Shown: positions 31,523-42,970, counted from the stretch's first letter. The stretch: DNA of 64,000 bases from Deinococcus sp. Arct2-2 (GCF_004801315.1 NZ_SSNW01000001.1:124001-188000), one strand, 5' to 3'. Notes: generated from the sequence alone by a model not told the origin. Program-made: numbers and translations.

Positions 31523-32566
31523 ATGAAATTCGGCCTCAGCGTTCTGACCACCGCGCTCCTCTTGACTTCCGGTACAGCGGGGCTAGCCCAAACCAGCACT
31601 CCAGCGCCCACCATTACTGTTTCTGCCAACGAGACTGTTCCGCAGCTTCAAGTTCAGACCACTGTGACTGTTGCGCCTCTTCTCGGCGTGCCGACGGTCA
31701 GCCCCTTGCGGCCTGCGCTGGGTGGGCAACGCTACAGCCTAGAGCTTCCCGGCTTTGGCCCCATCAACGTGTACGCCGACATACGCGGCTCGGGGCGGCC
31801 CCTGATTCTGACCCATTCGGTCAATGCCGCCGCCAGTGCCTACGAGATGAAACCGGTGTGGGACGCCTACGCGGGCACGCGCCCGGTGTACGCCCTAGAG
31901 TGGCCCGGCTTTGGCAGCAGCGCCCGCCCCGATATTGCCTACACCCGCGACCTGATGACCCGCGCTCTGCTGCTGTTGGTGGCCAAGCTTGGAAGTGATG
32001 TAGACGTGGTTTCGATGAGCCTCGGCAGCGAATTTGCCGCCCGCGCCGCCCTGCAAGACCCCCGCATTCGCACACTGGCCCTGCTGAGTCCCAGCGGTCT
32101 CGGCACGCCACGCGGAAACACCCAGCAGGCCAACGCCGACGACGGCGGCCAGCAGCTTTACGGCACCCTCAGCCGCTTCGGAACGCCGCTGTATGCCATT
32201 TTGCGAACTCGCCCCGTCATCGAACTGTTCCTGAATCCGTCGTTTCGCGGGCCGGTCAACGTGGGCCTGATCGACTACGCCGTAGACACCAGCCGCCAGC
32301 CCGGAGCCAAATACGCGCCCCTGTATTTCATCGGCGGCCAACTCTTTACGCCCGATGCTTACGCCGACTTGTACAGCAAACTGACCATTCCAGTGGTCGT
32401 CATGTATGACCAAGACGCCTTCGTCAACTTTGCCCGCCTGCCTTACTTTGCCGCGCTGCCGGGCAAAAGTGCAGTCAGAATTGCCGACACCGATGGCCTG
32501 CCGCACTGGGAAAAAATGCTGGATGTGAAGGTGACTCTGGACGCCTTCTGGCGGGCGAATCCTTAA
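31523..32566 (+). CDS. Secreted alpha/beta-hydrolase
   Basis: A 347-residue exported hydrolase. Signal peptide to about residue 22 (GTAGLAQ), then a beta-rich spacer and an alpha/beta-hydrolase fold from about residue 80 ([27 protein letters not shown]). The nucleophile elbow is [12 protein letters not shown], an S-x-S-x-G variant of GxSxG. The His is in [11 protein letters not shown] and an Asp in [10 protein letters not shown]. It is likely an esterase or related enzyme acting outside the cytoplasm, substrate unknown. Confidence 0.85.
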   Translation: MKFGLSVLTTALLLTSGTAGLAQTSTPAPTITVSANETVPQLQVQTTVTVAPLLGVPTVSPLRPALGGQRYSLELPGFGPINVYADIRGSGRPLILTHSVNAAASAYEMKPVWDAYAGTRPVYALEWPGFGSSARPDIAYTRDLMTRALLLLVAKLGSDVDVVSMSLGSEFAARAALQDPRIRTLALLSPSGLGTPRGNTQQANADDGGQQLYGTLSRFGTPLYAILRTRPVIELFLNPSFRGPVNVGLIDYAVDTSRQPGAKYAPLYFIGGQLFTPDAYADLYSKLTIPVVVMYDQDAFVNFARLPYFAALPGKSAVRIADTDGLPHWEKMLDVKVTLDAFWRANP

Positions 32567-32591
32567 GCGCTGATTTGTGCCACTCTGAACT

Positions 32592-32846
32592 ATGTCGGTT
32601 GCTTCCCTTACCCCGTCCCAAATCTCCATTCTCAAAGAGTTGGCGGGCGGCGCACTCGGCTATTACCGCGACGACGTGTGCGTGCTGCTGTATCTGCTTT
32701 TTGCCGAGCAGGACATCAGCCTGAGCGACGTGCTGGCGCTGGAACATGCGGGTCTGTTGGTAGGCGGCAGCATGTTCGAAATCAGCGACGCGGGGCGGCA
32801 GGCTCTTGCTGAATGGCAGGCCAGCAGCTCGCCTCAAAGTCTCTAA
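32592..32846 (+). CDS. Small hypothetical protein, winged-helix-like
   Basis: An 84-residue protein made mainly of helices: TPSQISILKELAGGALGYYRDDVCVLLYLLF, SDVLALEHAGLLVGGSMFEISDAGRQALAEW. The pattern helix-helix-wing (GLLVGGSMFEISDAGR) resembles MarR/PadR-like winged helices reduced to a minimum, but it is short for a DNA binder. Function is unknown. It starts 25 nt after the hydrolase stop and is probably co-transcribed with it. Confidence 0.65.
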   Translation: MSVASLTPSQISILKELAGGALGYYRDDVCVLLYLLFAEQDISLSDVLALEHAGLLVGGSMFEISDAGRQALAEWQASSSPQSL

Positions 32847-32865
32847 ATCCTTGCCGTGAAAACCA

Positions 32866-32888
32866 AAAACCCCCGAATCTGGGGGACT
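32866..32888 (-). terminator. Terminator for the small membrane protein gene
   Basis: On the minus strand CCCCC-agattc-GGGGG is followed by TTTTTGGTTTT. On the plus strand it has no T-run, so it serves leftward transcription. Confidence 0.6.
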
Positions 32889-32939
32889 TATGTTGCCTTA
32901 CAGTGAAGATAAAATCAGCTCATACGAAACTAAACTGAA

Positions 32940-33062
32940 TCCCGAACATGAGCAGGAACGCCACTCACACGCCCCCTCTCCTGCGGAGCTGTACCAGCCA
33001 CCCCTCTGCGGTGCAGCGCCCCTCTCCCACGAGGATAGAGGGGAAGACCAAGATGTACGAAA
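32940..33062. repeat. Fragment of the interspersed repeat family (copy K)
   Basis: Includes CCCCCTCTCCTGCGGAGCTG, CCACCCCTCTGCGGTGCAGC and GCCCCTCTCCCACGAGG, variants of the GC-rich inverted module found elsewhere. No gene is seen. Confidence 0.5.
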
Positions 33063-33079
33063 CTCTTTTTAATTCCGTA

Positions 33080-33202
33080 TCAGACCGCTTCGGCTTCCAA
33101 CTCCTGCCGGGTAATGCGTCCGCTCATGGCCGAGCAGATGACCAACACGGCGAAGACAGGCACGACGAACACGGCGTAAAGAATCCTAAAAACGTAGCTC
33201 AT
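33080..33202 (-). CDS. Small single-pass membrane protein (40 aa)
   Basis: A 40-residue protein with one strong membrane helix (FRILYAVFVVPVFAVLVICSAMSG) and a charged tail (RITRQELEAEAV). The ATG at 33202 has a good SD (GAGAGGAG) 8 nt upstream on the minus strand; the longer open frame to 33271 lacks one. A T-rich-tailed terminator lies about 190 bp downstream. It would be missed by length cut-offs. Function is unknown. Confidence 0.65.
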   Translation of the reverse strand: MSYVFRILYAVFVVPVFAVLVICSAMSGRITRQELEAEAV

Positions 33203-33436
33203 CGGGAAACTCCTCTCGGGCGGGTGGGGTATGAGGTGGTGGTAGCTCGAATCTGCATCAAGCATAAACATGAAGGACTGACAAAGGTCTTACGCTTGAT
33301 TGGGTTGAGTTGGGTGGGGTTCTGCCCAAAGCGGGGCCAGTAGCAGGAAAAAGCTTCAGGTCAGGGAAGGGCCACAGTCTCTCACGGCTGAGCTATAAGC
33401 AGATGAGTTGACCAGCCGGAATCTAGGAGTCCATAA

Positions 33437-33478
33437 ACAAAAAATCCCACCCACCAGCCTGAACTGGGGAGTGGGAAT
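33437..33478 (-). terminator. Terminator of leuS
   Basis: On the minus strand TCCCAC (33471-33476) pairs with GTGGGA (33445-33450) with extra pairing inside, followed by TTTTTTG. Confidence 0.75.
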
Positions 33479-33516
33479 GAGACTGCCTTGAGATAATTGC
33501 TTAGCTGTCTATTTTG

Positions 33517-35973
<2,457 letters not shown>

Positions 35974-36032
35974 GGGTATGTTCTCCTAATGGGTGAAATA
36001 AGCCCTTTGCAAACACTGCGGGCAAAGAAAAG

Positions 36033-36093
36033 CCCCGGCCAACAACAGACCGGGGACACGCGCACAAGCCTAGGCTAGTCGCGCCGTCCCCGG
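36033..36093 (-). promoter_or_regulatory. Candidate leuS attenuator (mutually exclusive hairpins)
   Basis: On the minus strand three segments occur in order: A = CCGGGGAC (36093-36086), B = GTCCCCGG (36057-36050), C = CCGGGG (36038-36033). A pairs perfectly with B, with extra CGCG pairing and an AGCCTAGGCT palindrome in the loop. B also pairs with C around an 11-nt loop followed by TTTTCTTT, a standard terminator. A:B and B:C cannot form together. A lies within a short leader reading frame. No T-box consensus is present. Confidence 0.6.
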
Positions 36094-36116
36094 CGAGTAA
36101 GCGCAGAGCGGATCAT
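36075..36116 (-). CDS. Candidate leuS leader peptide (13 aa)
   Basis: ATG at 36116 opens MIRSALTRRGRRD and stops at TAG 36077-36075. A TACACT -10 box (AGTGTA on the plus strand, 36124-36129) ends 7 nt before the ATG, the same leaderless geometry used by many genes here, so the leuS transcript probably begins at this ATG. The frame runs over hairpin segment A. It contains one Leu codon (CTT, codon 6) and five Arg codons. Whether it is translated is not shown by sequence alone. Confidence 0.5.
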   Translation of the reverse strand: MIRSALTRRGRRD

Positions 36117-36123
36117 GGGAAAC

Positions 36124-36129
36124 AGTGTA
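36124..36129 (-). promoter_or_regulatory. -10 box upstream of the leuS leader
   Basis: TACACT on the minus strand, ending 7 nt before the leader ATG. Confidence 0.5.
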
Positions 36130-36149
36130 GCGGAATTGGCGAAGGCGGG

Positions 36150-36235
36150 TCTAAGGGTGGCTTGTGGAACTTGGTGTTTTCTGAACGGCTCTAGCCCTTG
36201 CCTTTGCCCTTCCTAGTCTCTTAGACCCTCGACCC
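36150..36235. repeat. Interspersed intergenic repeat (copy F, short)
   Basis: TCTAAGGGTGGCTTGTGGAA and the end module CTTAGACCCTCGACCCTTAGAC flank a spacer; the GC-rich core is missing in this copy. Confidence 0.6.
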
Positions 36236-36706
36236 TTAGACGCCCTTCGTACTCTCCACGTCCAACTCCCTCACCATCACCACTTCATCTAGCCCCGGCC
36301 CGTAGCCGTCCGGCGTGCGCTTGGTTTCCTGAAAACCGTGACGGGCAAAGAAGGGGGCGCTGTGTTGGCTGGTGTCGATCCAGCATTGGAGTTCGCCCAT
36401 GTCGCGTAGGGCACTCAGGCGGTGGCGCAGCAGCAAAGAGCCGAAGCCAGAGCGGTGCAGATCGCGCCTCACCATGCCCCATGCCAGCCCCGCCCGGCGC
36501 TCCGGCCTACCGAAGTTTTGCCACACACCGCCGCAGGCCACCAGTTCCCCGGCTTGTTCCACCACCCAATACGCACCGGGACTCAGCAGATAGGCCTCAA
36601 AATCGGCCCGCTCCTGCACCGTGAAAAAGGTGGGAATGTTGGAGTCGAACAGAGCGAGGCACATAGTTGTATCGGCGGAATTGAATGGACGAATTAGCGG
36701 CGTCAT
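36236..36706 (-). CDS. GNAT family N-acetyltransferase
   Basis: A 156-residue acetyltransferase. WVVEQAGELVACGGVWQNFGRPERRAGLAWGMVRRDLHRSGFGSLLLRHRLSAL holds the acetyl-CoA loop (R-x-x-G-x-G as HRSGFG). HSAPFFARHGFQETKRTPDGYGPGLDEVVM is the C-terminal strand. Substrate unknown. It ends in the repeat copy F and lies 23 bp downstream of hpt in the same direction, so the two are probably co-transcribed. Confidence 0.87.
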   Translation of the reverse strand: MTPLIRPFNSADTTMCLALFDSNIPTFFTVQERADFEAYLLSPGAYWVVEQAGELVACGGVWQNFGRPERRAGLAWGMVRRDLHRSGFGSLLLRHRLSALRDMGELQCWIDTSQHSAPFFARHGFQETKRTPDGYGPGLDEVVMVRELDVESTKGV

Positions 36707-36729
36707 TCTCTACACCCCACGTTCTGTGT

Positions 36730-37266
36730 TCAATCCTGACTGGTGATAAACGGCAGATTCCGGTCGTACTGGCTGCGGTCTAGGCCGTATCCGTATACGA
36801 AGGCGTCGGGAATGGTGAAGCCCAAGTATTCCACCGGCACTTCGACTTTGCGGCGGCTGGGTTTGCTCAGCAGGGCGGCCACTTTCAGGCTGGCGGGGCC
36901 GCGCCCCTGCAAGTAGTGCAGCAGGTAGCTCATGGTAATGCCGGTGTCTACGATGTCTTCCACCAAAATCACGTCGCGGTCACTGATCGGAAACTGCAAA
37001 TCCTTGACCAATTTCACTTCGCCGCTGCTCTGTTTTTCGTTGCCGTAGCTGCTGGCCTGCAAAAAATCGATGGTACAGGGCACGCCAAGCGCCCGCACGA
37101 GGTCGGTATAAAACATAAATGCGCCGTTGAGGACACAGATCAGGTGGGGATCGCGTCCGGCGTAATCGTCCCGAATGCGCTGGGCGAGTTCGTGAATGCG
37201 GGCCTGAAGTTGATCCTGTGTGATTTGCACGGGGCCGTTGCCGGGGGCGAGGCTCATATGCCTCAT
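36730..37266 (-). CDS. hpt: Hypoxanthine phosphoribosyltransferase
   Basis: A 178-residue type I phosphoribosyltransferase. The PRPP motif is VILVEDIVDTGITM; the N-terminal signature LICVLNGAFMFYTDLVRAL and the flexible-loop SSYG sequence (ASSYGNEKQSSGEV) match Hpt. DFLQASSYG and GFTIPDAFVYGYGLD are also family-typical. It salvages hypoxanthine (and perhaps guanine) to IMP, linking to guaB elsewhere in this window. ATG 37266 or the second ATG at 37257 could be the start. It diverges from trpC. Confidence 0.95.
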   Translation of the reverse strand: MRHMSLAPGNGPVQITQDQLQARIHELAQRIRDDYAGRDPHLICVLNGAFMFYTDLVRALGVPCTIDFLQASSYGNEKQSSGEVKLVKDLQFPISDRDVILVEDIVDTGITMSYLLHYLQGRGPASLKVAALLSKPSRRKVEVPVEYLGFTIPDAFVYGYGLDRSQYDRNLPFITSQD

Positions 37267-37351
37267 AACCTAACACGGCGGGTGCTGACAGAGCGCTGAT
37301 GAGGAACCCCTCTGCCTAGTAGGGCTGCCCGATGTGCTGGGTGTGGCCCCG

Positions 37352-37357
37352 TATACT
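37352..37357 (+). promoter_or_regulatory. -10 box for trpC (leaderless)
   Basis: TATACT ends 7 nt before the ATG at 37365. No SD is present. Confidence 0.55.
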
Positions 37358-37364
37358 CCGGTTT

Positions 37365-38165
37365 ATGGTGCAAGGCAGCTTGGAGAGCGTAGAAGTGGAT
37401 TTCAGTGGGGTTCCGGGCGTGCTGGGGCGCATCGTGGCCGAACGGGTGGCCGATTATGCGGGCGCTGAAGGGGGTTTGGGTGCGGCCCGCCCCCGCCTGC
37501 GCCGCTTTGAAACCGCGCTGCGGGCCGCAGGATTGTCGCTGATTGCCGAAGTCAAACGGGCCAGCCCCAGTCAGGGAGCCATTGCCCCGCTTGACCCGGC
37601 ACAGGCGGCACTGGCCTACCAAGCAGGCGGTGCGGCGGCCATCAGTGTCCTCACCGAACCGCGTCACTTCGACGGCAACCCGGAAGCCTTGCACGCCGTT
37701 GTCGCCGCCATTTCTCTGCCCGTTCTCCGCAAAGATTTCGTCGTTCATCCCGCGATGCTGCGAGAGGCCGCCGACTGGAGCGCGTCTGCCGCCCTACTGA
37801 TGGTGAGTGTGCTGGGTGAGGCGGTGGGCGAGTACTTACAGATGACGCATCATTTGGGGCTAGACGCATTGGTCGAAGTCCATGACGAACATGAGTTAGA
37901 AATAGCGATGCGGGCTGGAGCCGAAATTATTGGCGTAAACAACCGTGACCTGACCACGCTGCACATCGATTTGGCCGTCAGCCCGCACCTGATTGCCCGC
38001 GCCCGCGCCGCCGGATTTTCGGGCCTGCTGGTGGCCGAATCGGGCTACCGCACTCCCGCCGATGTAGAAGTAGTGCGCGGGCTGGCCGACGCCGTGCTGG
38101 TGGGCAGCAGCCTTGCCGGAAGCGCAGATTTGGCGCAGGCCACGCGGGACTTGCTGAGCGTCTAA
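37365..38165 (+). CDS. trpC: Indole-3-glycerol phosphate synthase
   Basis: A 266-residue TIM-barrel enzyme of tryptophan synthesis, converting CdRP to indole-3-glycerol phosphate. Key residues: K64 in AEVKRASPSQG, K123 in VLRKDFVVHPA, E in LVEVHDEHEL, and the phosphate loops IGVNNRDLTT, VAESGY and LVGSSLAGS. Other trp genes are absent from the window, so it is a scattered pathway gene. ATG 37365 is chosen because of the TATACT box; the frame extends upstream to 37332. Confidence 0.95.
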   Translation: MVQGSLESVEVDFSGVPGVLGRIVAERVADYAGAEGGLGAARPRLRRFETALRAAGLSLIAEVKRASPSQGAIAPLDPAQAALAYQAGGAAAISVLTEPRHFDGNPEALHAVVAAISLPVLRKDFVVHPAMLREAADWSASAALLMVSVLGEAVGEYLQMTHHLGLDALVEVHDEHELEIAMRAGAEIIGVNNRDLTTLHIDLAVSPHLIARARAAGFSGLLVAESGYRTPADVEVVRGLADAVLVGSSLAGSADLAQATRDLLSV

Positions 38166-38168
38166 CCC

Positions 38169-39290
38169 TTACCTCGCAAACAACCTCTGCTCGTACAGGC
38201 ACGCCTTGAAAAATGCATTCCAAGCGTAAGGCCACGTTTGCCCGCTGCTGGCGAGGGCAGGGTTGTTGTGCCAAGCGGGCCCGAGAAAATTGGCCCAAGC
38301 ATCGGTCAGGTGCGCCTGAGTCGAGGGACTGAGGGGGTCGGCGTAGGGATTGGGTTTGGTGGGCAAGCTTGCCAGCAAATACCCCCGCAGCCGCGACGCA
38401 CTCAGCAAAAAATGGTCATACGGCGAGTTGAGGGCGGCTCTGGCTTGCGCCTCGTCGGTGGGGTACGGGCCGTTGAGCGTCACGCCGAGCGAGCGCAGGC
38501 GGTCTGCTTGCCCCACCGCGTCTTCCCAGCTCATTTGGGTCAGGCCCACCGTCCGCGACAGGCGGCCCGTGGCTCCGCTGCTGCCGTAGGCTTCGGTGGC
38601 CCGCAGCGCCACAGTATCGGTGAAGGTTCGCAGCCATCCCGATAGGCCAAATCCGCTGCGTGCGCCCGCCTGCTCGTTGTCTAAAATGGCGGCCAGTCCA
38701 CCGGGCGCGAGGTGCAGGGCGTTGGCCGCCCGCACGATGTTGGCGCGGTTGGCCCGCACAATGTGCGGCGCAATCGGTACCGGAGCTTGCTTTGCCAAAG
38801 CCCGGTCTCCGGGGCGGGTGGTTTCGGCCCATGCCACAAACGCCAGCCACCCTTGCACGTTGTTCAGTGCGGCTTCGGGGCTGCCAAACACGCTGCGGCG
38901 GCTGAGGGCTGGGTTTTGGTTGCGAATTTCGGTATTCAGCAGGCGCATCGTGGCGCTGGCCCGCGCAGGCCCAAGCGTCTGCCGGGCCTGCACATAAGTT
39001 TGGTACTGCATCTCGGTCAAGCTCAGGCGGCGGCGTTCGCTGACACGCACATCGGCCAAGGCCCCCTGAAAACTGAGGGCGGTCAGGGCGTAGCTTCGCA
39101 CCACTTCTGCCGAGGGGACGCCCACCCGCGCTGGGGGCAAAGTGGCTGATTGCTGCGCTGGGCCGCCCAAAAAATGCTGAGCATAGAAGGCGGCGGTAGG
39201 ACTGAAGGCCAACAAGGACAGCGCCAACACCGCCGACACCCAGCGCCCGATATGTACCCGGCGCACGGGGGAAGCAGGCAGCGCAGACAT
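38169..39290 (-). CDS. Secreted protein with lysozyme-fold-like segment
   Basis: A 373-residue exported protein: signal-anchor (VSAVLALSLLAFSPTAAFYAQ), a helical N-terminal half, and a C-terminal half in which GGLAAILDNEQAGARSG and GRLSRTVGLTQMSWEDAV occur at the spacing of the catalytic Glu helix and the GLMQ-type motif of lytic transglycosylases. The Glu in DNEQ could be catalytic. This is a weak similarity and no named family is certain. AGCCTA (plus strand) gives a TAGGCT -10 box 6 nt upstream of the ATG. It may act on peptidoglycan. Confidence 0.7.
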   Translation of the reverse strand: MSALPASPVRRVHIGRWVSAVLALSLLAFSPTAAFYAQHFLGGPAQQSATLPPARVGVPSAEVVRSYALTALSFQGALADVRVSERRRLSLTEMQYQTYVQARQTLGPARASATMRLLNTEIRNQNPALSRRSVFGSPEAALNNVQGWLAFVAWAETTRPGDRALAKQAPVPIAPHIVRANRANIVRAANALHLAPGGLAAILDNEQAGARSGFGLSGWLRTFTDTVALRATEAYGSSGATGRLSRTVGLTQMSWEDAVGQADRLRSLGVTLNGPYPTDEAQARAALNSPYDHFLLSASRLRGYLLASLPTKPNPYADPLSPSTQAHLTDAWANFLGPAWHNNPALASSGQTWPYAWNAFFKACLYEQRLFAR

Positions 39291-39390
39291 GGAGCCAGCC
39301 TAGCGGGAATGGGGGAGGGGGAGGAGAAGTTGTAGAGAGGCGGGGTGTGAATGGCGAGTCCTTCAACTTCTTGCCCACAATCACCCACCA

Positions 39391-39420
39391 AAAAAAGCCG
39401 CCCCCAAACAGGAAGCGGCT
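39391..39420 (-). terminator. Terminator after the sugar permease genes
   Basis: On the minus strand AGCCGC...GCGGCT is followed by TTTTTTT. Confidence 0.75.
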
Positions 39421-39448
39421 GCAAGAAACGGAGTGGTAAGCCAGAGCC

Positions 39449-40300
39449 TTAGCCCTTGACGGCTCCGGCGGTGAGGCCCGACACGATATTGCGTTGGAAC
39501 ACCAAGACCAGAATGATCAGCGGCACCGTGACCACAATGCTGGCGGCCATGATCTGACCCCAAGGTTGATCGAATTGCGTGGCCCCGGAATAGTTGGCGA
39601 TGACCACAGGCACGGTGCGGTTGGTACTCGTGAAGGTCAGCGCAAACAGGTACTCGTTCCAAGCGTTGATGAAGGCCAGCAGACCCGTCGTGACGAGGGC
39701 AGGCATCATCACCGGAAACAAGACTTGAAACAGCGTTTGCAGGGGCGAAGCGCCGTCTACGAGCGCGGCTTCTTCCAGTTCTCCCGGAATGTCCCGCACA
39801 AAGCTGGTGAGTACCCACACCGTAAAGGGAATGGTGAAAATCAGGTAGCTGAGAATGAGGCCGATGGGGCTGTTGTACAAATTCAGGTTGCTGATCAGGG
39901 TGTACAGGCCGCCCAATACGGCAATCTGCGGAAACACGCTGACGGCCAGAATGATGTACAGCACCGCCGACTTACCCCGGAACTTGAAGCGGCCCAGCGC
40001 GTAAGCGGCGAAGCTGCCGAAGATCAGGCTGATGACCACCGAACCGACGGCCACGATCAGGCTGAATAGCAAGCCCTTTTGGAAGTTGGGGTTGGCAAAG
40101 ACGTCTATGTAATTGCCGAAAGTGCTGGCCGCGCCCACAAATTGGGCAGGAGGCAAGAACAGATCGCCCGATTTGCGGAAACTGGTCAGAACCGCCCACA
40201 GAAAGGGCACCAGCAGATACAGGGTGATGACGATGACCAGCAGATAGAACCCGGTGCGCTGAAGGTAGTAAAGCGCGGGATTGGTACGTTTAAGAACCAT
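39449..40300 (-). CDS. Sugar ABC transporter permease, MalG type
   Basis: A 283-residue, six-helix permease of the carbohydrate uptake family 1. It carries the ATPase-contacting EAA loop ([29 protein letters not shown]) before the last two helices. The C-terminus ([13 protein letters not shown]) is the typical MalG end. It pairs with the MalF-type permease 15 bp upstream. The substrate is probably an oligosaccharide such as maltose/maltodextrin, by resemblance only. The ATPase (MalK/MsmX-type) is not in the window. Confidence 0.93.
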   Translation of the reverse strand: MVLKRTNPALYYLQRTGFYLLVIVITLYLLVPFLWAVLTSFRKSGDLFLPPAQFVGAASTFGNYIDVFANPNFQKGLLFSLIVAVGSVVISLIFGSFAAYALGRFKFRGKSAVLYIILAVSVFPQIAVLGGLYTLISNLNLYNSPIGLILSYLIFTIPFTVWVLTSFVRDIPGELEEAALVDGASPLQTLFQVLFPVMMPALVTTGLLAFINAWNEYLFALTFTSTNRTVPVVIANYSGATQFDQPWGQIMAASIVVTVPLIILVLVFQRNIVSGLTAGAVKG

Positions 40301-40315
40301 GACTGTCAGCCTCCT

Positions 40316-41248
40316 TTAGTCGAACTTCACGCGGAAGGCGGTCACGTAAACCACCACGATGACCATGATGATCACGAACACCGCGATACTGACGGCGCTG
40401 CCCATGCCCAACAATTGGTTGTCGATCAGGGCTTGCCGTGCGTATCCGGTCATAGAAGTGCTGGCCGCGTTCACGTTGCCCAACATGACCGACATGATGT
40501 CGAACACGCGCAGGGCGTCCAAACTACGGAACACCAGCGCCACCAGCAGCGCAGGCCGCAGGAGGGGCAGGGTCATGCGCCAAAACTGCGTCCACTTGGT
40601 TGCGCCGTCCATGTCGGCGGCTTCGTACATATCGGTGGGCAGGCTTTGCAGTCCGGCCAAAATCAGCAGGGCCATAAACGAAGTGGTCTTCCACACGTCT
40701 ACGGCAATCAAGGCCCAAATTGCACTGTCGGTATTCGCCAGCAGCGCTTGTCCGCCTAGCAGCCCGCGCCCAATGAGGCCGAAGGAATCGTTGTACATGT
40801 AGGCCCACATTTGGGCGCTGACCACCGTTGGAATAGCCCAAGGTACCAGCATGGCCGTTCTCAGGAAGGCGCGGCCCTTAAAGGCGCTGTTCACTACCAG
40901 CGCGATAATCATTCCGAATACGGTTTCTAAAAAGACCGACACCACCGTAAACAGCATGGTGTTTTTGACTGCGCCCCACCACTTGGGATCTTGGAGAAAA
41001 CCAAGCTCGACTCCGTCAGAGGTGGTAAACCAGAAATTGCCGAGGCCGAGGAAGGTGCGCTGATCCGGGTTGGTCAGGTTGGCCTCGAACATAGAAAAGA
41101 AAATGGTGCGGTACAGCGGGTAGCCAGCCACGAGTGCAATGGCGATCAGCGTGGGCAGCAACAGCAAGACAGCTTGCCGGGCGCGGGCCGCCTCGATGCC
41201 CCGGCGTCTGACGGGAGCGGCAATTTCGGGTGTGGCATTGGTCGTCAT
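40316..41248 (-). CDS. Sugar ABC transporter permease, MalF type
   Basis: A 310-residue permease with six predicted helices. The EAA loop is [28 protein letters not shown]. The N-terminal part ([39 protein letters not shown]) is MalF-like without the long periplasmic P2 loop seen in enterobacterial MalF. It partners MalG and the binding protein encoded upstream. 238 bp with a terminator separate it from the binding-protein gene, allowing the latter higher expression. Confidence 0.93.
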   Translation of the reverse strand: MTTNATPEIAAPVRRRGIEAARARQAVLLLLPTLIAIALVAGYPLYRTIFFSMFEANLTNPDQRTFLGLGNFWFTTSDGVELGFLQDPKWWGAVKNTMLFTVVSVFLETVFGMIIALVVNSAFKGRAFLRTAMLVPWAIPTVVSAQMWAYMYNDSFGLIGRGLLGGQALLANTDSAIWALIAVDVWKTTSFMALLILAGLQSLPTDMYEAADMDGATKWTQFWRMTLPLLRPALLVALVFRSLDALRVFDIMSVMLGNVNAASTSMTGYARQALIDNQLLGMGSAVSIAVFVIIMVIVVVYVTAFRVKFD

Positions 41249-41422
41249 GGATGTCCCCCTGTTCCGCCCGGTGGGGCAGGATGGTGGCCGCAGTCTTGGC
41301 CGTGCGGCAGCGGTGTGAAGAGAGTAACGCGGGGCGCGAGATCGGCAGTGAAGCCTTAGCGTGCGCCTGCAAATGGCGCGGCGTCATGAGAAAAATTCGA
41401 CAAAAATGAAGGTGTGCAAAAA

Positions 41423-41458
41423 AAGGGGAGGACGCCCGGTGTGTGGACGTCCTCCCTA
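41423..41458 (-). terminator. Intra-operon terminator between the binding protein and permease genes
   Basis: On the minus strand GGGAGGACG pairs with CGTCCTCCC, followed by an eight-T run. Partial termination here would give excess binding protein over permeases. Confidence 0.8.
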
Positions 41459-41486
41459 CGCGCTCAGTAGGAAGCGCGGCGAGAGA

Positions 41487-42746
41487 TTACCAGCCACGTC
41501 CCTTGATGCGGGCGAGGTCGGTGGAGAGTTTGGCAACGGCTGCCGCGCCTTTGCTCTTGCCGTTCAGCACGTCGCTGACAGCGGTGCTGAAGGCTTGAGA
41601 CACTTGGTTGTACTTGCTCTTGGTGGGGCCGGAAGGACGGGCCACCGCGCTCGTGAACACGTTGAGCAGGCTGCCGAAGAAGGGGTTGGCCTTCAGGACT
41701 GCGGAATCCTTGTAGAGGGCCTGAATGGTGGGGTTGTAGGCACCTTCGACGGCGCGAATCTTTTGCTCGTCGGGGCCGGCGAGGTAGCGCACCAGCGAAA
41801 TCGCGGCGGCCTGATTCTTGGAGTAGGTGCTGACGCCGAGTTGCCAGCCGCCGAGCGTGGCTGCGTTGCGTGCGCCGCCGCTGGGCAGAGGAGCGACGCC
41901 GATCTTGCCTTTGACCTTGCTGTCGTCGCCTTGGCCGAGTGCCCAAGCGTAGGGCCAGTTGCGCATAAACGCCGCGTTGCCCGACTGGAAAATACCGCGT
42001 GCTTCTTCTTCGCCGTAGGTGGTCACGCCAGCGGGACTGATGTTCTTGACCCAGCTTGCGGCGGCGTCGAGCGCGGCAGCAGCCTTGGCGTTGTTGATGG
42101 TGACGGTGCCCTTGTCGTCGACGATGGTGCCGCCGCCGAACGAAACAACCCATTCCAGCGCGTCGCAGGTCAGGCCTTCATAGTTCTTGCCCTGCCACAC
42201 GAAGCCTGCAAAGGACTTGTTGGTCTTTTGCTCGCCGGTCTGGATCTTCTTGGCCATCACAGCCATTTCGGCCCAAGTTTTGGGAGCGGTCTTGTAGCCG
42301 TACTTGGTGAGCAAGTCGGTGCGGTAGTACAAGAGGCCGGCGTCGGTAAACCAGGGCATAGCCACGAGTTTGCCGTTCACGGTGTTGGCGGCGACGATGC
42401 CTTTGAAGTGAGCGTTGACTTCGGCGGCGGGCACTTTGCCCTTCAGGTCGACGAAGTGCTGGGCGAGCAAGCCGGGCCAAACGACGTCGAGTTGGTACAC
42501 GTCGATGTCGCTGCTCTTGGCGGCCAGCTGCTGCTGGTACAGGCCGAGGCGGTCGTTGGTGAGGTTGGGGCTTTCAAAGATTTTGACGGAGTTGCCCGTC
42601 TTGGCGGCCCAGCGATCAGCGCCCGCCTTGCAGAGTTCAAGTTCCTGACCGACAGCGCCGCAGGCCAAAGTGACCGTGACCGCTGCGGCCTGAGAGTTCG
42701 CTGCAATTGCAGCAGTAAGACCGATGATGGCGATTACTTTCTTCAT
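41487..42746 (-). CDS. Sugar ABC transporter solute-binding protein, MalE type
   Basis: A 419-residue family-1 extracellular binding protein. Signal peptide [22 protein letters not shown], then [53 protein letters not shown] and [28 protein letters not shown], with [25 protein letters not shown], all typical of trehalose/maltose-type binding proteins. The mature start is not a lipobox Cys, so it may be soluble or anchored by other means. ATG 42746 follows GGGGGATG-type purine sequence. Confidence 0.92.
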   Translation of the reverse strand: MKKVIAIIGLTAAIAANSQAAAVTVTLACGAVGQELELCKAGADRWAAKTGNSVKIFESPNLTNDRLGLYQQQLAAKSSDIDVYQLDVVWPGLLAQHFVDLKGKVPAAEVNAHFKGIVAANTVNGKLVAMPWFTDAGLLYYRTDLLTKYGYKTAPKTWAEMAVMAKKIQTGEQKTNKSFAGFVWQGKNYEGLTCDALEWVVSFGGGTIVDDKGTVTINNAKAAAALDAAASWVKNISPAGVTTYGEEEARGIFQSGNAAFMRNWPYAWALGQGDDSKVKGKIGVAPLPSGGARNAATLGGWQLGVSTYSKNQAAAISLVRYLAGPDEQKIRAVEGAYNPTIQALYKDSAVLKANPFFGSLLNVFTSAVARPSGPTKSKYNQVSQAFSTAVSDVLNGKSKGAAAVAKLSTDLARIKGRGW

Positions 42747-42801
42747 GCATCCCCCTTGGTGGGTTTTTGAACTGCACCGGTGTGCAGCCCCGCCCCTTTT
42801 C

Positions 42802-42813
42802 GGAAGCGGTTCC
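42802..42813. promoter_or_regulatory. LacI-type operator-like palindrome, promoter-proximal
   Basis: GGAAGCGGTTCC, centred on the AAGCGGTT core also found in the distal site. It lies about 30 nt downstream of the malE -10 box, where a repressor would block elongation. Confidence 0.5.
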
Positions 42814-42839
42814 ACGAAAGTCTAAAAGTTGGTACGTGA

Positions 42840-42868
42840 AGGCTACACCGTCAAATCGGGCCTGTCAA
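42840..42868 (-). promoter_or_regulatory. Promoter of the MalE-type gene
   Basis: On the minus strand TTGACA (42868-42863) and TAGCCT (42845-42840) are separated by exactly 17 bp. The 5' UTR would be about 90 nt. Confidence 0.6.
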
Positions 42869-42970
42869 TGTTGTCTTAACAATCGGGGGAATGAGGCCCC
42901 CTCTTGATGAAGCTCGACCGCCTCTGACACGGAGGTCAGCAGTTTCTACTGTAACGCCATCATCATCACA

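Noticed and set aside
36030..36130. T-box riboswitch upstream of leuS
   Set aside because: No AGGGTGGNACCGCG-like element or specifier hairpin is seen; the leader is too short. The two-hairpin attenuator fits better.
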